DNA from: Lepas anatifera
Taxonomy: Eukaryota; Arthropoda; Thecostraca; Lepadidae
DNA: 64,000 nucleotides
Reading direction: 5' to 3'
NCBI GenBank assembly: GCA_034440635.1
Contig: JAOTON010001696.1
Coordinates: 124,001 to 188,000, forward strand
Notes under the pieces: model-generated
What the model saw: the letters and a program-made list of their open reading frames with translations, nothing else
What the model was told of the DNA's origin: nothing
Database searches by the model: none
Part shown: positions 36,338-47,099 of the stretch, one piece after another
Layout of the letters: each line of letters begins with the position of its first letter
Numbering within the stretch: position 1 is the first letter of the stretch
Program-made: the position numbers and the translations under genes

Positions 36338-37190
36338 TAGCGCAGCTCCCAAGAATAGTGGAAGGACCGGTCGTAGCATTGTTTTCTTTTAACCACGGGT
36401 ACAATTTGAATTTTTCCCGTGAAAATAAAAAAGGGGAGGGGTACATTTATACTTGCATTGACGCCCGATTCACAGCGATTTCTGCCGGCTGCCCGTTCGT
36501 AGATTGGGTACTGCTAGCGGACTGTGTCTTAGGCAATGCCTTTTTTCCATCCCCCACTGGTACAGGAAAATAGATTCACCATTGAGATCTTATCATTGAT
36601 ACAATGATCTGATCGTTGATATGGTGCCTCGGCCGATCCAGTGGGTAAATCTGAACCAATCCTAGTGATCCGTGGCAACCGGTGGTACATCTGTATCGGG
36701 TTCGACCCCCCCAACGCGGAAGGTAAATACAAAGGGGAAGGGTGAAAATTACCCCGTAATGGAAAGTAGCAGTAAACTATATAGTCAAACAATAGTTGGG
36801 CGGGCCCGGCAGTGTCTGAGACGTTCCTGTCTAGGCCAATAGGCAGTGTCAGAGTTTTGGTTACAAAAGGTTGAATTGATCACGATCGTGTGATTTAGTT
36901 GACGTGCAGAGAAGAGAAAATAAGCAAAAATTGTCCATTAGCAGTCTCGGCCACAGAAATCTTTGACTACAGACAGGCGAAAAAACATCGTAGTGGAGGG
37001 ATCCCGTCAAATGTAGCTGAGCTCCCTCCAGGGATTTGCGGGCAGTTTCTAGTCGTGAGGTGGCTTCGTAATAAAGGTAGTTGTCGTTGATGAAACTAAT
37101 TCCACAGCCAGAGGAGGAGGGATGCATCTAAAGTAGGTCAAGGGGACCAGAACACAAGTTACCGTTCTCTCAACGAAGTGATGATTCCGA

Positions 37191-38710
37191 TTGATACCTG
37201 TCAACTCCAAGGCGCTGGACAGTAGCCTAACCGGCTGAAAGAAGGCGTTTCCTTCTCCTGGGTGGAAAAGGGTGAGACTGACCGTGGTCTCAATAGCCCA
37301 AGAAGCCCTTCAAAACCACTGTCCACGAAATTACGATTATGATTGACACCTGTCAACTCCAAGGCGCTGGACAGCAGCCTAACCGGCTGAAAGAAGGCGT
37401 TTCCTTCTCCTGGGTGGAAAAGGGTGAGACTGACCGTGGTCTCAATAGCCCAAGAAACCCTTCAAAACCACTGTCTACGAAATTGCGATTATGATTGACA
37501 CCTGTCAACTCCAAGGCGCTGGACAGTAGCCTAACCGGCTGAAAGAAGGCGTTTCCTTCTCCTGGGTGGAAAGGGTGAGACTGACCGTGGTCTCAATAGC
37601 CCAAGAAGCCCTTCAAAACCACTGTCTACGAAATTATGATTATGATTGACACCTGTCGATTCCAAGGCGCTGGGCAGTAGCCTAACCGGCTGAAAGAAGG
37701 CGTTTCCTTCTCCTGGGTGGAAAAGGGTGAGACTGACCGTGGTCTCAATAGCCCAAGAAGCCCTTCAAAACCACTGTCTACGAAATTACGATTATGATTG
37801 ACACCTGTCAACTCCGAGGCGCTGGACAGTAGCCTAACCGGCTGAAAGAAGGCGTTTCCTTCTCCTGGGTGGAAAAGGGTGAGACTGACCGTGGTCTCAA
37901 TAGCCCAAGAAGCCCTTCAAAACCGCTGTCTACGAACTTGCGATTATGATTGACACCTGTCAACTCCAAGGCGCTGGACAGTAGCCTAACCGGCTGAAAG
38001 AAGGCGTTTCCTTCTCCTGGGTGGAAAAGGGTGAGACTGACCGTGGTCTCAATAGCCCAAGAAACCCTTCAAAACCACTGTCTACGAAATTGCAATTATG
38101 ATTGACACCTGTCAACTCCAAGGCGCTGGACAGTAGCCTAACCGGCTGAAAGAAGGCGTTTCCTTCTCCTGGGTGGAAAAGGGTGAGACTGACCGTGGTC
38201 TCAATAGCCCAAGAAGCCCTTCAAAACCACTGTCTACGAAATTGCGATTTTGATTGACGCCTGTCAACTCCAAGGCGCTGGACAGTAGCCTAACCGGCTG
38301 AAAGAAAGCGTTTCCTTCTCCTGGGTGGAAAAGGGTGAGACTGACCGTGGTCTCAATAGCCCAAGAAGCCCTTCAAAACCACTGTCCACGAAATTACGAT
38401 TATGATTGACACCTGTCGACTCCAAGGCGCTGGACAGTAGCCTAACCGGCTGAAAGAAGGCGTTTCCTTCTCCTGGGTGGAAAAGGGTGAGACTGACCGT
38501 GGTCTCAATAGCCCAAGAAGCCCTTCGAAACCACTGTCTACGAAATAATGATTATGATTGACACCTGTCAACTCCAAGGCGCTGGACGGTAGTCTAACCG
38601 ACTGAAAGAAGGCGTTTCCTTCTCCTGGGTGGAAAAGGGTGAGACTGACCGTGGTCTCGTTAGCCCAATAAGCCCTTCAGAGCCATTTTCCGTGAAACAT
38701 GGGTTGTGGC
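37191..38710. repeat. 152 bp tandem array in the LTR, about 10 units
   Basis: Unit starts (TTGAYACCTGTCAACTCC) fall at 37191, 37343, 37495, 37646, 37798, 37950 and so on to about 38558. Each unit holds GAGACTGACCGTGGTCTC, a hairpin with stem GAGAC/GTCTC, and GAAGGCGTTTCCTTC. The period is not divisible by three, so the open frames in it shift between units and are not coding. Confidence 0.92.
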
Positions 38711-40204
38711 GTACTGTACACTCGACGAAGGCAGGTCTCTGGGCAGCGGACGGGCCCAGGATCCTATGAGGGAACCAGGTCGAGTGATACAAAAAAAAGA
38801 GAGCCCGAGGATTTAATATCGTGAGAGGACCAAGGATGTTTGGCCCCGGGGTCAAGAGAACAGAGAGGATAAGGGGATTTTAAGGGCCGGAGGATATGAG
38901 GGCACGAGGATTAGGAAGAAGGGTTGGCCCAGGAAGTAAGAAGGAATTAAGTTTATAGGAAGTGAGGATGGGAGGATTATAAGGGCCAGAGGATACTGGG
39001 GTATAAGGATAAAGCAAATGAAGGCCCAGAGGATGAGGATACGAGGTTTATGAATTTGGGGGCCCAGAGGATGAGGATACAAGGTTTTAAGGTCGAGTGG
39101 AATTTAAGTATGGGGAGTTGGAGATATTGACTCGGGTAACGCGTGCACAAATAGAGTAAAGTTGAAAGAACAGAATAGGTAAGAAAACCTACATTTTTGC
39201 CAGACCAGTCTAGACTGATAACAAGAGCATGGGGAAAGTATGTTCTCTACGTTGTGCCGAACTTTTAGGGAACATTATCAGTACCCGAGTTTGGTTGATG
39301 TTGTAAGTCCAACCGGTAGGCATCGTCAACCTGCAGGATGACGGAACATCGACATCCTGATTATACCAAGAACCCAAGGTACAACGACATTGAACGCTTA
39401 GATGGTGTCGAGGGGGAACAAATTAGGGCTTTCACAGTTTCAACGATGGGGAGTAGTGCATGATGCGCAAATGAAGCAGTTGAGAGCATGGATGGACATA
39501 TGAATAAAATAGTTTTAAGGCTCGACAGGGCTAGTGAAAGAGCCGGATCTAAGCATTCATGTTGCAAAAGGGATGATATAAATGTTCATCCAGATAACAT
39601 CCGGAATGGGATGATTGAGCGAAACTAAAGGGTGTAAACGACGGCATTTTCACCATTACCTCGTAACTGATACAGGAGTAATCTTCATTAAGAAGTAACA
39701 ACGGGGTCGTGAGAGTTAAGACGATCGTGGTACCGCTCCTATGCGGGAAAGCCTGCCAGTCAAAGTAGGTTCAGAACACAAAAAAGCGCAGCTAATAACC
39801 CACCGATTTGAGACAGGTTAACCCGGAGGGCAAGGTCAACCCGAAAGCCTATAAGGTGACTCAAGCAGCCGGGAGGGGTGGGTCGTTGTAAACCGAATCC
39901 AGCCCTTGGACTTGTCCAGCGGGGGTTTGGACTGCTGATAGCTTGTGTGTCTGAGCTTACGAAAGCGGTGCAATACCTTCTTGTTGCCTCTCACAATATA
40001 AATATTTTTGTGTGTTGCGCCCGCAACATGGGCGACCGGCGGAGGCGTGTGCACACCGCCACCAGCGGGACGCGGCACTGCGTATCGCCCGAACGGCGCG
40101 CGCCATCGGCGCGAATCGTCGCCGACCGATGCCGGACGGCCAGCCGACCGTCGCGCGCACCCGACCGCCGCCGCCACGGTCGCCCAGCGGCGCTCCCCGT
40201 CACA

Positions 40205-40212
40205 CAAATGGC
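40205..40212 (+). other. truncated primer binding site after the plus LTR
   Basis: CAAATGGC follows the LTR end, matching the first eight bases after the LTR in the inverted copy, and is then joined to the inverted LTR piece (TTGGCACAG). The inversion breakpoint therefore lies in the primer binding site. Confidence 0.6.
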
Positions 40213-42224
40213 TTGGCACAGTAACCTGGATTTAGGGCCAGGGTCGGCAATAAAACATCTATTTACCCTTGCCTACATACTGTCGTGGACTCACAAATCT
40301 TCCATCGCCGCCGGATAGAAGTGCATTGGCAATCACGCCTAACCAGTTGGATATTTTCAAACTTACTTCAGTACCTTTTCTGCATAACGAATTCAAATAA
40401 TGTTTACCGTGATGAACTTGCAGTTCTCCGGCCGGCCATCGTCTCGGAATTTTTATGACGGTCCGGGACGCAGCGGTGAGCGACGCCGTAGTGGTGTCAA
40501 TAACGTAAGAAGAAGAAAACATGAAAACGTTCCGCCGAATAGTCGAATATTTTTACCGCGTTTCTCTCGCCTCTATGCCCGCCAAATCACCCGGTCACAT
40601 TTTGAATTTATTTTCATCTACAAAGCTGTGGCGATACATACACGCTTAAAATGCGGCCTCCGGATTTCCCTGCTGGAAACAGCACGCCTATAGCATTTAC
40701 CCTCATGATTACCTCCTCATGATGTCAAAATCAATAGCTTACGCTTTCGGTTTTATTGATACGTCCCCCCCACTTTTTCAATGAAAGATGAAGGCTATCA
40801 TTTAATTTGTATACTATCCGTGAATTTCAAGAATTGTCAACAAAGAATATTAATACATCACCCAAAGAATTTACATGTCCTGAATATACCTACAAACTAA
40901 CATCCCCAGTGCCACACGCGTCTAATAAATTGACGGTGTCCCGCCGTCCACTACGAGTTTCGTTCTAGGCCTATTTTGGAGGTAACGCATTTTTGTTTGG
41001 TGAAAGCAGCCGGGGGAGATTGGAGCCGAAACCCTTTCCAGATAACCGGGACCGACCTGAGTGAGAGAATGGATGCTGTAGCTAAGGCCCGTGCTTGGCT
41101 GATGATGGCGAAACATTGCAGTCGGCAGGAAGGCTGATAGTAGAGATGCACCACTGGTAAAGAGTTGCGGCAAAGGTAGAGCGCCTGAGCCCGCGTCACA
41201 GAGAGTGCGAGAGCTGAGAGCTGAGAGAGAGAGCTGAGAGCTGAGAGAGCTGAGAGAGCTGAGAGAGAGCTTCCAAACAGTGATCTTCCCTTATATATTC
41301 TTCTGCGGCGACCGCCTGAGGCTTGGTCCGACGCCTTCTCATGTGTGACGTCATCTCTCGGCAAAACCCAGGTGACGTCACCTCTCCGGGCAAGACTTCT
41401 GATTTTGCCGGAGGCCCTGGTCGCTGTAGCCAATCCCCTTCTCGAAGCTTCGCGCTTCCTCCCTTCCGCTTTAGGGCAGGGTGGTGTGTCGAAGGGGGGG
41501 GGTTGGACACGCCTATGTGGCGCATTCGTCGCCGACGTGGCGCTAGAGGTATTTGCCTCGGGCCAGGATTGGTCGTGAACTTGCCATGCTGAACTGCCCT
41601 GGGGGTGAGGTTGGCCCTGTCCGTAGCCTTGAAAATTGCTGGCGCAGCATGCCTGGTCATTTTTATGTGTCCCCTGCGTTGTCCGGGCTGGGTGCACGCC
41701 AGCTTGTTCACCGGAAAGAGGCCCTGGTAACCAATTGTTCTCACATTTCTTCTTACCCCTCCCCCTCTTCTCACCGCCGCAGGGATGGGTGAGGCGTTGC
41801 GGCTTCCACGCGGCTCTGACGCCAGGGTGAATCTTGGGTGGTGCCAGGCTGCTCGGGCCTGGCCTGCGGCGACAGCAGGTTTATCTTGGGGGCCGGGATT
41901 TGTGTCCGCGCCGCGCGGCGTGGGATGCTGACGGAACAGAGGCGGCCGTCTCGTAATGCTTTTCCGGTCTCCACTTGTTGTACCATTTCCAACGTTTGAT
42001 AATTTGAATGTTTCCTGGCCAAGCTCTTCTTGGTTAGAGTGTGAAATAGTTTCAGGACATCGTTCAGGTCATTACCAATTATTCCAGGAAGTTGCCGAAT
42101 TTATTTGGTCTGTTGCTACCGTGAAATTGGAACGAGGTATGGAAGGATTCTCTGGGAGTAGAAACTGGCTGCCCCACCAATAAAAATGTGTTATATCCCT
42201 ACCGGCGCAAATGTAATCCTTACA
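40213..42224 (-). repeat. inverted LTR 5-prime part (right arm)
   Basis: Minus-strand LTR positions 1 to about 2013. On the minus strand it is preceded by AAAAGAGGGATTATTAAA (42225-42242), a weak polypurine tract, as expected for a 3-prime LTR. Confidence 0.88.
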
Positions 42225-44141
42225 TTTAATAATCCCTCTTTTAATTCCGCGTCCCCGCGGAATCAGAGGAGATCGCGTGTTTTAACTGAATATCAAAACT
42301 GCCTGACACTTTGGAACATAGAAACACCAGGAGAAACGACGACACAGACAAACGTACAAAAGAGCATTTCAGAGAGATGTTTAGCACAGTTACCCCACCT
42401 TGCTGGAGGTGGCTCTCAGGTTCCACTTCGCGCGGTGATGTCTGTCCTGATTACATACCCTGCACAGTTAATAATTTGTTGAACACGGGGCGACAACACA
42501 CGGATACTAACTACCCTGTAACACTATCCCACCACCTCTACATTCTAGAAAACTGTCAATGCTCTGCACTTAACGTTGCTAAATCCGTTAGTGTTCTATT
42601 TGACTCTTACTAGTTTTAAACCATAATCCGTATCGTCACTGAAATCGTTCATTGTTCCGCGCCCAAGCACACGGTGGATGACCTTGGCAAAGTCCACAGG
42701 GCGGCAAGTTTATTACCGTTCCACTGCACAACTTGTTCATGATCTGAGCGTGCGCCGAGACGTTGCTGCAGCTGAATGCGGCAATAAGACGGTATGTCCG
42801 CAGATGACGTCTCGTAACTTCCGAAGTCCGCCTGCCTCGCGCAACAGTAAGGAGCTACTTATGCCAAGGGCGAATGGCTTAAGATCCAAACGAAATCCGG
42901 CTGGGTCATATCTTATTCGGCATCTCCGTCATTCCTGCAGCTGGTCGCGCTGATGTAGTGAAGGTGATCGCGGGCAACCTCTCTGTGGCCTCTGAAGTTC
43001 ATCCCACCTCGTGCGTCAGGAAATAGTCATTGATGTCCAGGCGGGTGGCCTGAGACCCAAATAAGAATAGCTGGGTCAGGCCTCGCCTGGCGTCCGCTCG
43101 AGTCCCGTACCGAGATGTGTTCTTTAAAGATTCGCAGTTCTTCGTTAGCTCCGTAAAATCCGTTCTGGGTGATAGCCGAGTTCGGCCTATCCTGCGGAGA
43201 AAAGGTATCCCTACAAACACATAGGCCAGTGTCCATTTCCCTCCTGCCCGCAAAGGTCGTCTGCCAGGTACGAGGGGCGTTGTGGGCATATTTTGGTTTT
43301 GGTATATCTTCCGTTGGTTGCATACCATGACCGCTAACTGCCCTTTTTCTGTCCCAGACATACACAGCTCCACGAAACGGCGATGCACCCCAGACTGGCG
43401 GAGGTGTTGATGTGCTCGGCGTCCGAGCACTCGTTGATGGCTCTCTTTTCATGTCGAATGGCACGTTGTCTTCACTTCGGAATCGCACCTCCCTTCGCTC
43501 CGAAGCCTTATTACCGCAACATTCTTCTGTCGTACAGTGCCTTGTCTTCACTTGACTGTGGTCTATTGCTCGCTGTTGCATACCTTGCGGGTCCAGCGTC
43601 TGCAATACCACAAAAGGTGCATCGTTACTGTTTGATATATAAAAATTCTCTCCAACTTCTTACACCCTTCCATGAGGATGTCATTCTTCAGGTGCAGATG
43701 GTTCGTGCCCTCAAGTCACTTCGTCGTGTACTCTTTTGAAACCCTTTCGACTCTTCTTCTCTTGTTACCTACAGGCCTGATGACTTGCAATTTAGCTTCG
43801 CAGTCTCCTGTTAGTGTGCCGATCTAGTCACTGCAGCAAGTATCAAACACAGTTTGATGTGGAAGATATTCCCGCTTGATGCAGCACCAATCTGGCTCTG
43901 ACCGACAATCATATAAGTCTTGGACCTCCCGCAACGTCTGAAAATCTCGTCAGACCCCTGATCCACACTCAGGCGCTCCACTCTTCGTTCTGGAGTCGAT
44001 ACTTCTCGAAAAATCAGCCAAACGTGTCGTTTAAGGAAAGCTACTCCGGCTTCACGAGTTGGGTTCGGCGATCGGGGCATGCGCCTGCGAGTTTTACGGC
44101 TGCAAACCTTCAAGTTTACGCCCCACGTTGGGCGCCATTTG
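42225..44141 (-). mobile_element. internal region of the LTR element, no gag/pol recognised
   Basis: About 1.9 kb between the primer binding site and the 3-prime LTR, read on the minus strand. The longest minus-strand frames (43027-43611; 42999-43430; 43811-44338, whose first part lies in the LTR) contain no zinc knuckle, protease, reverse-transcriptase or integrase motif that I recognise. A hairpin with stem ATTCCGCG/CGCGGAAT lies at about 42244-42263 next to the polypurine tract. Confidence 0.6.
44120..44137 (-). promoter_or_regulatory. tRNA primer binding site
   Basis: On the minus strand TGGCGCCCAACGTGGGGC begins four bases (CAAA) after the LTR end GTCACA. It has the TGG start expected for pairing with a tRNA CCA end and has the form of sites known from many LTR elements. 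The tRNA species was not identified. Confidence 0.75.
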
Positions 44142-47099
44142 TGTGACGGGGAGCGCCGCTGGGCGACCGTGGCGGTGGCGGTCGGGTGCGCGCGACGGTC
44201 GGCTGGCCGTCCGGCATCGGTCGGCGACGCTTCGCGCCGATGGCGCGCGCCGTTCGGGCGATACGCAGTGCCGCGTCCCGCTGGTGGCGGTGTGCACACG
44301 CCTCCGCCGGTCGCCCATGTTGCGGGCGCAACACACAAAAATATTTATAGTGTGAGAGGCAACAAGAAGGTATTGCACCGCTTTCGTAAGCTCAGACACA
44401 CAAGCTATCAGCAGTCCAAACCCCCGCTGGACAAGTCCAAGGGCTGGATTCGGTTTACAACGACCCACCCCTCCCGGCTGCTTGAGTCACCTTATAGGCT
44501 TTTGGGTTGACCTTGCCCTCCGGGTTAACCTGTCTCAAATCGGTGGGTTATTAGCTGCGCTTATTTGTGTTCTGAACCTACTTTGACTGGCAGGCTTTCC
44601 CGCATAGGAGCGGTACCACGATCGTCTTAACTCTCACGACCCCGTTGTTACTTCTTAATGAAGATTACTCCTGTATCAGTTACGAGGTAATGGTGAAAAT
44701 ACCGTCGTTTACACCCTTTAGTTTCGCTCAGTCGTCCCATTCCAGATGTTATCTGGATGAACATTTATATCATCCCTTTTGCGACATGAATGCTTAGATC
44801 CGGCTCTTTCACTAGCCCTGTCGAGCCTTAAAACTATTTCATTCATATGTCCATCCATGCTCTCAACTGCTTCATTTGCGCATCATGCACTCCTCCCCAT
44901 CGTTGAAACTGTGAAAGCCCTAATTTGTTCCCCCTCGACACCATCTAAGCGTTCAATGTCGTTATACCTTGGGTTCTTGGTATAATCAGGATGTCGATGT
45001 TCCGTCATCCTGCAGGTTGACGATGCCTACCGGTTGGACTTACAACATCAACCAAACTCGGGTACTGATAATGTTCCCTAAAAGTTCGGTACAACACAGA
45101 GAACATACTTTCCCCATGCTCTTGTTATTAGTCTAGACTGGTCTGGCAAAAATGTAGGTTTTCTTACCTATTCTGTTCTTTCAACTTTACTCTATTTGTG
45201 CACGCGTTACCCGAGTCAATATCTCCAACTCTCCCATACTTAAATTCCACTCGACCTTAAAACCTTGTATCCTCATCCTCTGGGTCCCCAAATTCATAAA
45301 CCTCGTATCCTCATCCTCTGGGCCCCCATTTGCTTTATCCTTATACCCCAGTATCCTCTGGCCCTTATAATCCTCCCATCCTTACTTCCTATGAACTTAA
45401 TTCCTTCTTACTTCCTGGGCCAACCCTTCTTCCTAATCCTCGTGCCCTCATATCCTCCGGCCCTTAAAATCCCCTTATCCTCTCTGTTCTCTTGACCCCG
45501 GGGCCCAACATCCTTGGTTCTCTCACGATATTAAATTCTCGGGCTCTCTTTTTTGTATCACTCGACCTGGTTCCCTCATAGGACCCTGGGCCCGTCCGCT
45601 GCCCAGAGACCTGCCTTCGTCGAGTGTACAGTACGTCACAACCCATGTTTCACGGAAAATGGCTCTGAAGGGCTTATTGGGCTAACGAGACCACGGTCAG
45701 TCTCACCCTTTTCCACCCAGGAGAAGGAAACGCCTTCTTTCAGTCGGTTAGACTACCGTCCAGCGCCTTGGAGTTGACAGGTGTCAATCATAATCATTAT
45801 TTCGTAGACAGTGGTTTTGAAGGGCTTCTTGGGCTATTGAGACCACGGTCAGTCTCACCCTTTTCCACCCAGGAGAAGGAAACGCCTTCTTTCAGCCGGT
45901 TAGGCTACTGTCCAGCGCCTTGGAGTCGACAGGTGTCAATCATCATCGTAATTTCGTGGACAGTGGTTTTGAAGGGCTTCTTGGGCTATTGAGACCACGG
46001 TCAGTCTCACCCTTTTCCACCCAGGAGAAGGAAACGCCTTCTTTCAGCCAGTTAGGCTACTGTCCAGCGCCTTGGAGTTGACAGGTGTCAATCAAAATCG
46101 CAATTTCGTAGACAGTGGTTTTGAAGGGCTTCTTGGGCTATTGAGACCACGGTCAGTCTCACCCTTTTCCACCCAGGAGAAGGAAACGCCTTCTTTCAGC
46201 CGGTTAGGCTACTGTCCAGCGCCTTGGAGTTGACAGGTGTCAATCCTAATCGTAATTTCGTGGACAGTGGTTTTGAAGGGCTTCTTGGGCTATTGAGACC
46301 ACGGTCAGTCTCACCCTTTTCCACCCAGGAGAAGGAAACGCCTTCTTTCAGCCGGTTAGGCTACTGTCCAGCGCCTTGGAGTTGACAGGTGTCAATCATA
46401 ATCGCAAGTTCGTAGACAGCGGTTTTGAAGGGCTTCTTGGGCTATTGAGACCACGGTCAATCTCACCCTTTTCCACCCAGGAGAAGGAAACGCCTTCTTT
46501 CAGCCGGTTAGGCTACTGTCCAGCGCCTTGGAGTTGACAGGTGTCAATCATAATCGTAATTTCGTAGACAGTGGTTTTGAAGGGCTTCTTGGGCTATTGA
46601 GACCACGGTCAGTCTCACCCTTTCCACCCAGGAGAAGGAAACGCCTTCTTTCAGCCGGTTAGGCTACTGTCCAGCGCCTTGGAATTGACAGGCGTCAATC
46701 ATAATCGTAATTTCGTAGACAGTGGTTTTGAAGGGCTTCTTGGGCTATTGAGACCACGGTCAGTCTCACCCTTTCCACCCAGGAGAAGGAAACGCCTTCT
46801 TTCAGCCGGTTAGGCTACTGTCCAGCGCCTTGGAGTTGACAGGTGTCAATCATAATCGTACTTTCGTGGACAGTGGTTTTGAAGGGCTTCTTGGGCTATT
46901 GAGACCACGGTCAGTCTCACCCTTTTCCACCCAGGAGAAGGAAACGCCTTCTTTCAGCCGGTTAGGCTACTGTCCAGCGCCTTGGAGTTGACAGGTATCA
47001 ATCGGAATCATCACTTCGTTGAGAGAACGGTAACTTGTGTTCTGGTCCCCTTGACCTACTTTAGATGCATCCCTCCTCCTCTGGCTGTGGAATTAGTTT
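44142..47099 (-). repeat. inverted LTR 3-prime part
   Basis: Complement of the LTR from about position 37090 to 40204. Contains its own 152 bp array (about 45650-47010, about nine units). It ends at 47100-47102, where CAT is shared by both sides of the junction with the following plus-oriented LTR. Confidence 0.88.
45650..47010. repeat. 152 bp tandem array, inverted copy
   Basis: About nine units in the complement orientation of 37191-38710, with unit-to-unit differences distinct from the other arrays. Confidence 0.9.

Larger units (their letters stand above)
34325..40204 (+). repeat. complete LTR, about 5.88 kb
   Basis: Starts TGTAAGGATTACATTTGCGC and ends GCTCCCCGTCACA (TG...CA). The 3-prime limit is where three copies diverge: 40204, 44142 (inverted) and 50806. 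The 5-prime limit is where this copy and the inverted copy (42224) both stop. Contains a promoter-like segment (35168-35257), a 152 bp tandem array (37191-38710), a purine-rich GAGGAT-rich stretch (about 38750-39110) and a very GC-rich final 200 bases (about 40010-40204). Open frames such as 34852-35598 (+) span the TATA box and have no domain. This LTR is far longer than the usual few hundred bases to 2 kb. Confidence 0.75.

Noticed and set aside
37626..38577. Repeated peptide frames (TGVNHN...FVDSGFEGLLGL) in the tandem arrays
   Set aside because: The period of 152 is not a multiple of three, so the frame is lost at each unit; a by-product of the repeat.
37191..38710. Possible CRISPR array
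   Set aside because: Whole 152 bp units are near-identical; there is no short repeat alternating with unique spacers, and the sequence is eukaryotic.
37191..38710. Hammerhead ribozyme in the 152 bp unit
   Set aside because: GAAAC and CTGA words occur, but no CTGANGA core with three stems could be arranged on either strand.
39836..40219. Overlapping Arg/Pro-rich frames at the LTR 3-prime end
   Set aside because: Several frames on both strands are open because the segment is very GC-rich; no domain and no consistent start.
43027..43611. Gag-like protein in the internal region of the LTR element
   Set aside because: No Cys-His zinc knuckle or capsid-like pattern seen; composition alone is not enough.
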